From Candidatus Woesearchaeota archaeon (GTDB lineage: Archaea; Nanobdellota; Nanobdellia; UBA10117; WJKY01), in assembly GCA_014728835.1 (NCBI GenBank), contig WJKY01000002.1, positions 1-10,299 on the forward strand: a DNA stretch of 10,299 nt. The letters are read 5' to 3'. How positions within the stretch are numbered: the stretch's first letter is position 1; each line of letters opens with the position of its first letter. A program made the position numbers and the translations under genes. Below the pieces are notes generated by a model that was not told the origin of the DNA, ran no database searches, and saw only the letters and a list, made by a program, of their open reading frames with translations. Below are positions 6,436-10,299 of the stretch, piece by piece.

Positions 6436-7626
6436 TTATTTTTTCTTCCTCTTGCGTTTTTTCTTTTTACCACCCTTTTTTAAAGCTTTTTTCTCGGCAA
6501 ATTTATGCGCAATGCTAGCTAATATGATTGTTGTTAGTATAGTTATAAATACTATACCTAGAACTAAATCAGAATCTGCAAACTTTTCTGCAAAGAAAAG
6601 CGCAAGAACAACACAAGTTATTCCCCTTGGTCCAACTAAAAATAAGAATTTGTCTTCATCTCCCCAGTCAAATTTATAACTCCATGCAGCAGGAGCTCTT
6701 GAAAGAGCTATTAAAATAGCAAAAATTACACCTGCTAATCCAGCGCTGAGCAAAACACTTAATTTTAACATGCTTCCTAAAATTACATAAATAAAGATAA
6801 TAATCAAAAATGATATTCCGCTTTGGAAACTTTTTACCACTTTTTTGATTTTAGTTTGTGAAACATTACCAAAAATTAAACCTGCTATAAAAACAGCAAA
6901 TATTCCAGAGGCACCAACAAATTTAGAAACAGCATAAATTAAAAGAACAGTTCCAATTGATAAAACCTCTGGCATTTCTTCGATTTTTATATGTTTTAAT
7001 ACAAATACAAAAATATAACCAAATACAACACCCAAACCAATACCTACAAATATTTGATATAAGAAAGTTTGAGTAGCTTCATATAAAGTGCCGCTTCCAC
7101 TGATAGCAAGCCCAGTAATTGCAGTAGCAATTATGATTGCTAGCACAGAATTAATAGTAGCTTCTAATTGCAACACATCTTTGATTTTTGGTTTTATTTC
7201 AAAGGCTCTGATTAATGGCGCTATAATTGTTATATCAGTAGATGCTATTATTGCTGCAAGCAATAGAGCCATAGGCAATGTAAAATTAAAAAAGTATATT
7301 GAGAAAAGCACTGCAACAACAATTGAAAGAATCATAGCAGGAAGAGTTAAACGCAAAGAATCAGAAATTTCTTTTTTCAAACGATAAAATTTAATCTCAT
7401 AACCAGCATCAAACAAAACAATAACTAATGCAAATGTTACTAATGGATGTACTATATTTGCATATTCAGCAGGATCAAAAAAATGCAAAACAGGACCTAT
7501 TATGATTCCTATTAATATTAGTACTAGTACATGCGGAATTTTAGTTTTTTCAGATAAGCCAAAGATTAAAACACCTAATATGATTAAAAATCCTATTGTT
7601 CCTATTGCAAGTGTTGGCTCAAGCAT
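6436..7626 (-). CDS. CPA-type Na+(K+)/H+ antiporter with altered ND motif
   Basis: This 396-residue membrane protein exchanges a monovalent cation for protons, judged by its fold. It has about 12-13 hydrophobic segments from residue 7 to 375, then a basic tail (KKGGKKKKRKRKKK). CPA/NhaP-like signatures are FDAGYE (72-77), ASTDITIIAPLI (128-139, with D131 matching the TDP aspartate) and GPRGITCVVLAL (332-343, with the conserved arginine). The expected E-x-x-x-N-D ion-binding motif reads EATINS (155-160): N159 is kept but the following Asp is Ser. That could change ion selectivity or stoichiometry, or reduce transport. It has its own TATA-like box centred about 27 bp before the ATG, and its stop is 1 nt before the aIF6 start. 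It interrupts the usual L31e-aIF6 adjacency. The transported ion cannot be read from the sequence. Confidence 0.85.
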   Translation of the reverse strand: MLEPTLAIGTIGFLIILGVLIFGLSEKTKIPHVLVLILIGIIIGPVLHFFDPAEYANIVHPLVTFALVIVLFDAGYEIKFYRLKKEISDSLRLTLPAMILSIVVAVLFSIYFFNFTLPMALLLAAIIASTDITIIAPLIRAFEIKPKIKDVLQLEATINSVLAIIIATAITGLAISGSGTLYEATQTFLYQIFVGIGLGVVFGYIFVFVLKHIKIEEMPEVLSIGTVLLIYAVSKFVGASGIFAVFIAGLIFGNVSQTKIKKVVKSFQSGISFLIIIFIYVILGSMLKLSVLLSAGLAGVIFAILIALSRAPAAWSYKFDWGDEDKFLFLVGPRGITCVVLALFFAEKFADSDLVLGIVFITILTTIILASIAHKFAEKKALKKGGKKKKRKRKKK

Positions 7627-7648
7627 TAATTAATTTAAAGATACTTAC

Positions 7649-7658
7649 TATAAAAATA
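7649..7658 (-). promoter_or_regulatory. TATA-like box of the antiporter-aIF6 operon
   Basis: On the minus strand tatttttata lies 23-32 bp before the antiporter ATG at 7626, in the position for a leaderless archaeal transcript. It lies in the 67-bp spacer after L31e, so the antiporter-aIF6 pair can be transcribed apart from the ribosomal genes. Confidence 0.55.
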
Positions 7659-7693
7659 TACGTTACTTCTAAGACATAATAAGCTTTCAGCGC

Positions 7694-8170
7694 CTATCTT
7701 TTTTGCATAGCCATTTCTTGCTGTTTAGTTACTTTTGCTTTTTTCTTTTTCTTAGCTTTCTCAATGTCTTCTTTTTCTTTTGCTTTTTTGTCTTTGTGCT
7801 CTTTTTCTTCCTTTTTCTTCTCTTCTTCCTTTTTCTTTTTTTCAGCTTCCTTCTTTTTCCTTTCTTCAGCACGTTTTTTTTCTTCTTTAGCTAATCTTTT
7901 TGCCTTTGCAGGCAATACTGCTAATTCAGCAGTTGCAATATCTTTTTCTTTTTTGACAGTGATTGTAATTTTAGCTGGCGGATTCTTAGAACCTTTTTCC
8001 CATAAAAGTTCATTTGCCCATTTGCCAAGTCTTATTTCTTTAGCTTTTGTATGTTTAGCTAAGAAATTTCTTAATGTTGTAGCAGCTCTTTTACTGCGCC
8101 GCCACTTTGGCACTTTTAACCATTCTTTTCTTAACGGAATTGTATAAGTTCTTGATTCGCCGTCTTTCAT
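7694..8170 (-). CDS. rpl31e: Ribosomal protein L31e with long charged C-terminal tail
   Basis: L31e sits beside the polypeptide exit tunnel on the large subunit. Residues about 5-92 form the normal domain: RTYTIPLRKEWLKVPKWRRSKRA split as RTYTIPLRKEWL and KVPKWRRSKRA, then LRNFLAKHTKAKEIRLGKW and NPPAKITITVKKEKDIATAELAVLP. After it comes a tail of about 65 residues made almost only of Lys, Glu, Ala and Arg, predicted by eye to be a long charged helix or coiled coil. The family is normally about 80-120 residues, so 158 is long. The tail is continuous with the core frame with no stop. The start is 1 nt after the L39e stop, indicating one transcript and coupled translation. The A/G-biased tail DNA also opens spurious frames on the other strand. 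Confidence 0.92.
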   Translation of the reverse strand: MKDGESRTYTIPLRKEWLKVPKWRRSKRAATTLRNFLAKHTKAKEIRLGKWANELLWEKGSKNPPAKITITVKKEKDIATAELAVLPAKAKRLAKEEKKRAEERKKKEAEKKKKEEEKKKEEKEHKDKKAKEKEDIEKAKKKKKAKVTKQQEMAMQKR

Positions 8171-8171
8171 C

Positions 8172-8348
8172 TTATGCTTTTATCCTAGGAAATCGTCTCC
8201 AGTTTCTTTTTTTCCTTGTAATTCTAGCTGGATGTATTCGTCTGCCAGGCCCAAAGATTTTTGGAATCAACCAAAACGGAGCCCAGCGTGTTTGCTTGGC
8301 TGCTTTATTGAGTCTTTTCTTTTTTCCAGATGTTTTTATACTTCCCAT
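8172..8348 (-). CDS. rpl39e: Ribosomal protein L39e, 58 aa
   Basis: L39e is a very small, basic protein in the wall of the ribosomal exit tunnel. The 58-codon frame starts MGSIKTSGKKKRLNKAAKQ, continues TRWAPFWLIPKIFGPGRR and ends RKKRNWRRFPRIKA. The pattern K-K-x-R-L-x-K-A-x-K-Q-x-R-x-x-P-x-W and the final N-W-R-R match the family. It is a little longer than the usual about 51 residues because of an insertion around IFGPGRRIHPARIT. The ATG at 8348 is the only sensible start, as an in-frame TAA lies about 27 bp upstream. The stop is 1 nt before the L31e start, the usual L39e-L31e pairing. A palindromic hairpin lies directly before the ATG. Confidence 0.9.
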   Translation of the reverse strand: MGSIKTSGKKKRLNKAAKQTRWAPFWLIPKIFGPGRRIHPARITRKKRNWRRFPRIKA

Positions 8349-8366
8349 CAGCTGTAAAATCAGCTG
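8349..8366 (-). repeat. CAGCTG hairpin abutting the L39e start
   Basis: CAGCTG at 8349-8354 and again at 8361-8366, six bases apart, can pair as a 6-bp stem because each copy is itself a palindrome. In the mRNA the stem ends at the base before the L39e ATG, so it could limit start-codon access or join in coupling with upstream translation. No such function is shown. Confidence 0.4.
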
Positions 8367-8396
8367 GCACTTTTAGCGTATTTAGTTGCACCAACT

Positions 8397-8407
8397 ATCC
8401 TCCTTTT
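8397..8407 (-). promoter_or_regulatory. Shine-Dalgarno-like site in the S19e-L39e spacer
   Basis: On the minus strand aaaaggaggat is the strongest Shine-Dalgarno match noticed in the window, but it is about 50 nt before the L39e ATG, too far to serve it. It sits 2 nt before a TTG-GTG pair (8394/8391) opening a 29-codon frame that ends at 8305 inside L39e. Either a short upstream ORF is translated there or the motif is chance. The only other content of this 73-bp spacer is the CAGCTG hairpin. Confidence 0.35.
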
Positions 8408-8421
8408 AATTTTATTTTTCA

Positions 8422-8856
8422 TTAACTTTTTTCTCCAACTACTTTAACAGCAGCTTTGTTTAATAATGATGTGCCTTTTGGCGTAATCACACGACCTTTA
8501 TGCACACCTGTTTTTTTATGTTTAATAAGTTCTGCTTTTTCCAATTGCTGAATAATTTTTCTAATAATAGCACCGCTTCCTTTTCTAAATTTTTCAGGTC
8601 TGCACTCACGATCTTGTTTTCCACCATATTTTGAACGTAATTTTGAAACACCTACAGGACCATTTTTGTAAATTGATCTTAGAATTGCAGCTGCACGGAT
8701 ATACCACCAATCTTTTTGTTGTGGAGGTCTTTCCTTATGAACACCTGTTTTAACAAATTTTGCCCATTCAGGCGGAGCAATTTCTTTTATTTCTTTAAGT
8801 CTTGCAGCTACTTCTTTTATTAATTTGCCTGCGTGCGCATCATATACTGATACCAT
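8422..8856 (-). CDS. rps19e: Ribosomal protein S19e
   Basis: S19e is a small-subunit head protein shared by archaea and eukaryotes. The 144-residue frame begins MVSVYDAHAGKLIKEVAARL. It contains the family core PPEWAKFVKTGVHKERPP, DWWYIRAAAILRSIY, GPVGVSKLRSKYGG, IIRKIIQQLEKAELI and KGRVITPKGTSLLNKAA, and ends in a short basic tail. The length is normal. The ATG at 8856 has a palindromic TATA box centred 25.5 bp upstream, shared with the divergent flavoprotein gene at 8908. It is the first gene of the S19e-L39e-L31e run on this strand. Confidence 0.95.
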   Translation of the reverse strand: MVSVYDAHAGKLIKEVAARLKEIKEIAPPEWAKFVKTGVHKERPPQQKDWWYIRAAAILRSIYKNGPVGVSKLRSKYGGKQDRECRPEKFRKGSGAIIRKIIQQLEKAELIKHKKTGVHKGRVITPKGTSLLNKAAVKVVGEKS

Positions 8857-8875
8857 AAGTTAGACCTTGGGATAT

Positions 8876-8887
8876 GTTTTTAAAAAC
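8876..8887. promoter_or_regulatory. Palindromic bidirectional TATA box (S19e / GGR-like)
   Basis: GTTTTTAAAAAC is a perfect 12-bp palindrome. Its centre is 25.5 bp from the S19e start at 8856 and 26.5 bp from the ATG at 8908, the standard archaeal TATA-to-start distance for leaderless genes in both directions. The 51-bp divergent spacer holds no other good TATA. One TBP site may serve two genes, with orientation set by flanking BRE sequences. Confidence 0.65.
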
Positions 8888-8907
8888 CTTTCTGCTTACT
8901 AAAACTT

Positions 8908-9840
8908 ATGCGCGTAGCAATTATTGGAGGGGGAATAACAGGTTCTTATATAGCTTGGCAATTAAGAAAAAAAGGACATAAAGTTACTTTATTTGAACAA
9001 AAAACTAGACAGGGAAAACAAGCTTGCTCAGGATTAATTTCTGAAAGAATATGGGCTTTTATACCTGAGAATAAAAGTTTGATTCAAAATAAAATAAATT
9101 CATCAATTATCCACATAAAAGAGAAAGATGTGAAATTAAGTTTTAAACCGCAAATGTTAGCTTTTGACAGGCCTGCTTTAGACCGCTATGTGCTTGGATT
9201 AGCATTAGATGCTAATGTGCGCTTTGTAATAGAAAAAATAGAAGAACTACCAGATAGTTTTGACCGTATTATTGGCTGTGACGGGGCACTTTCAATCACA
9301 AGAAAAATACTTGGTCTTAAAAGCCCAAAGTTTAGGATGGGTATTTTGTGTAAAATAGATGAAAAAGATAAATCAAACTCTGTTGAAACTTGGCCTTTAA
9401 AAGGCGGCTTTGCATGGCGCATACCAAGAAAAGAATATGTTGAATATGGTGTATTAGCTTCTGTTGAAAAAGCAAAAGAAGAATTTTTGCATTTTTGCAT
9501 TAAACAAAATATCAAACCAAAAAGACAACACGCAGCATTAATTCCACAAGGATTAGTTTTATCTGATAATCCAAAAATTGCTTTGTGTGGGGATGCAGCT
9601 GGTCTTACAAAACCTTGGACAGGTGGCGGCGTAATATGGGCTCTTACAGCAGCTGAAATATTAGTTAATACTTTCCCAGATTTTGAAGCTTATAACAGAT
9701 CACTAAAACGTTTTTTTAAGCCAAAGCTATTAGCATCAAATATAGCAACTAAAGTCGGCTATTTTGCATCAACACATACACCAAAACTTTTACCAAAACA
9801 AAGAACAATTGACAGTGATTTTTTTCCATTTAGTGTGTGA
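8908..9840 (+). CDS. FAD-dependent oxidoreductase, geranylgeranyl reductase family
   Basis: Archaeal members of this family hydrogenate the isoprenoid chains of membrane lipids, using FADH2. The 310-residue protein has the N-terminal Rossmann motif VAIIGGGITGSYIAWQL (residues 3-19) ending in an acidic residue (LFE). It also has the family Cys-Ser-Gly motif ACSGLIS (39-45), GCDGALSITRKILGL (123-137) and the second FAD motif ALCGDAAGLTKPWTGGGV (225-242). It is shorter than typical geranylgeranyl reductases (about 390 residues), mainly in the middle and C-terminus, so the substrate could differ. It is divergent from S19e through a shared TATA and overlaps the convergent membrane-protein gene by 11 bp. 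Another flavin-dependent family member cannot be excluded. Confidence 0.85.
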   Translation: MRVAIIGGGITGSYIAWQLRKKGHKVTLFEQKTRQGKQACSGLISERIWAFIPENKSLIQNKINSSIIHIKEKDVKLSFKPQMLAFDRPALDRYVLGLALDANVRFVIEKIEELPDSFDRIIGCDGALSITRKILGLKSPKFRMGILCKIDEKDKSNSVETWPLKGGFAWRIPRKEYVEYGVLASVEKAKEEFLHFCIKQNIKPKRQHAALIPQGLVLSDNPKIALCGDAAGLTKPWTGGGVIWALTAAEILVNTFPDFEAYNRSLKRFFKPKLLASNIATKVGYFASTHTPKLLPKQRTIDSDFFPFSV

Positions 9841-10177
9841 TAAAATACACTGATAAAAAACCAACAAAAAATATTAGCATTGATGCTGTTGCATATTCTA
9901 TTGCCACTATTTTTTTATCATCTACAAAAGCAATACTGCTTAAAACAAGAATTAAAGCAAATAAAAATATACTAATTATTTCTTTATGTGCAAAAAATAC
10001 TGAAAATAAAATACCTAATAAAAATGCTGAGATTAATAAAATTAGTTTTGCGTATTTGAAATTAAAATTTGCAAAGAATTTATTTAATTCATCTCGAGAT
10101 AAAACATAAAGAAATCCCCCTAAAAGAAAAGATATAGAGACTGTAAATCCTACTAATATATCAAAGTACCAAACCAT
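9830..10177 (-). CDS. Small four-helix membrane protein, unknown
   Basis: I do not recognise this 115-residue protein. It has four hydrophobic helices, roughly YFDILVGFTVSISFLLGGFL, then LILLISAFLLGILFSVFF, then ISIFLFALILVLSSIAFV, and a C-terminal segment around SMLIFFVGFLSVYF. Short charged loops (SRDELNKFF, DDKKIVAIEY) separate them. No catalytic motif is visible. The frame can extend to a TTG at 10192, but ATG 10177 (MVWYFD) has a TATA-like sequence (10201-10209) about 28 bp upstream and is preferred. The 3' end overlaps the flavoprotein gene convergently by 11 bp. It is divergent from the partial methyltransferase gene. Membrane localisation is inferred from composition only. Confidence 0.75.
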   Translation of the reverse strand: MVWYFDILVGFTVSISFLLGGFLYVLSRDELNKFFANFNFKYAKLILLISAFLLGILFSVFFAHKEIISIFLFALILVLSSIAFVDDKKIVAIEYATASMLIFFVGFLSVYFITH

Positions 10178-10180
10178 TAA

Positions 10181-10209
10181 TTTAAAAATCAAAGTCTTTC
10201 TATTAAACT
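10181..10209. promoter_or_regulatory. Divergent promoter region of the last two genes
   Basis: Two crossed TATA-like boxes lie in the 37-bp spacer. The sequence tttaaaaat (10181-10189) is about 29 bp before the plus-strand ATG at 10215. The sequence attaaactt (10202-10210, read on the minus strand) is about 28 bp before the minus-strand ATG at 10177. Each lies inside the other gene's initiation region, so the two transcripts may interfere. Confidence 0.4.
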
Positions 10210-10214
10210 TTGCG

Positions 10215-10299
10215 ATGGATATTAAATTAAAATACAGGGAAGGAATTTACAAAGATGCTGAAGATAGCTGGTTTCTTCAAAAACAAGTAGAAAAATTTG
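10215..10299 (+). CDS. HemK2/PrmC-like methyltransferase, N-terminus only
   Basis: The gene runs off the window; 28 codons are visible, reading MDIKLKYREGIYKDAEDSW then FLQKQVEKF. The phrase I-Y-x-x-A-E-D-S-x-F/L-L matches the start of archaeal and eukaryotic HemK2/Mtq2-type methyltransferases (V-Y-E-P-A-E-D-S-F-L-L), which modify the GGQ glutamine of release factor aRF1 and related substrates. Here W replaces the usual F/Y and K-D replaces E-P. The AdoMet-binding and NPPY motifs would lie beyond the window, so the call rests on this one motif. Confidence 0.5.
   Translation, partial: MDIKLKYREGIYKDAEDSWFLQKQVEKF

Noticed and set aside
6435..6473. Longer aIF6 start at 6473 (MVKRKNARGRKNK)
   Set aside because: The extension overlaps the antiporter's lysine-rich tail in a second frame and does not look like an aIF6 N-terminus. 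ATG 6434 sits 1 nt after the antiporter stop.
7703..8147. Phe/Ser/Leu-rich open frames on the plus strand
   Set aside because: They are antisense shadows of the Lys/Glu-rich L31e tail. Their composition follows directly from its A/G-biased codons, and no promoter or homology is visible.
1..10299. CRISPR array, tRNA or rRNA genes
   Set aside because: No regularly spaced repeats, tRNA cloverleaf arms or rRNA-like conserved stretches were seen.

Overview
The window looks like part of an AT-rich archaeal chromosome, probably from a DPANN-type lineage (Woesearchaeota/Pacearchaeota-like; this is inferred from gene content and style and was not computed). Archaeal markers include ribosomal proteins S19e, L39e and L31e, aIF6, prefoldin alpha, SRP54/FtsY and a geranylgeranyl-reductase-like flavoprotein. 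TATA-like boxes sit about 25 bp before many start codons, which suggests mostly leaderless mRNAs.

Layout. 1-1373 (-): SRP54. 1426-1689 (+): a small unknown protein. 1757-3166 (+): a PurF-like protein that lacks the catalytic cysteine of the glutaminase domain. 3163-3309 (-): an orphan second copy of the FtsY C-terminus. 3379-4091 (+): a frameshifted gene whose 3' end carries a GC-rich, adenine-poor, NNC-codon-rich block that looks like the variable region of a diversity-generating retroelement (DGR) target. 4073-4279 (+): a fragment resembling a winged helix. 4260-5716 (-): ftsY and prefoldin alpha. 5748-7626 (-): a sodium/proton-antiporter-like gene tightly coupled to aIF6. 7694-8856 (-): the S19e-L39e-L31e cluster. 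8908-9840 (+): GGR-family flavoprotein. 9830-10177 (-): a small four-helix membrane protein. 10215-end (+): the start of a HemK2/PrmC-like methyltransferase.

The backbone is the common archaeal translation/secretion cluster (L39e, L31e, aIF6, prefoldin alpha, FtsY), with SRP54 nearby. L39e and L31e line the ribosomal exit tunnel, SRP54 binds emerging signal sequences, FtsY is its membrane receptor and prefoldin holds nascent chains. Two things interrupt the cluster: an antiporter gene between L31e and aIF6, and about 1 kb of foreign-looking DNA at the 3' end of ftsY.

The most interesting region is 3163-4280. The ftsY gene is complete, but a second, diverged ftsY 3' end (about 58% identical over 48 residues by hand count) sits about 1 kb downstream, tail to tail against purF. 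Between the two lies the putative DGR target gene. The simplest reading is that an element entered ftsY near its G4 motif, displaced the native 3' end and supplied a replacement. No reverse transcriptase or template repeat is present here, so any DGR machinery would have to act from elsewhere.
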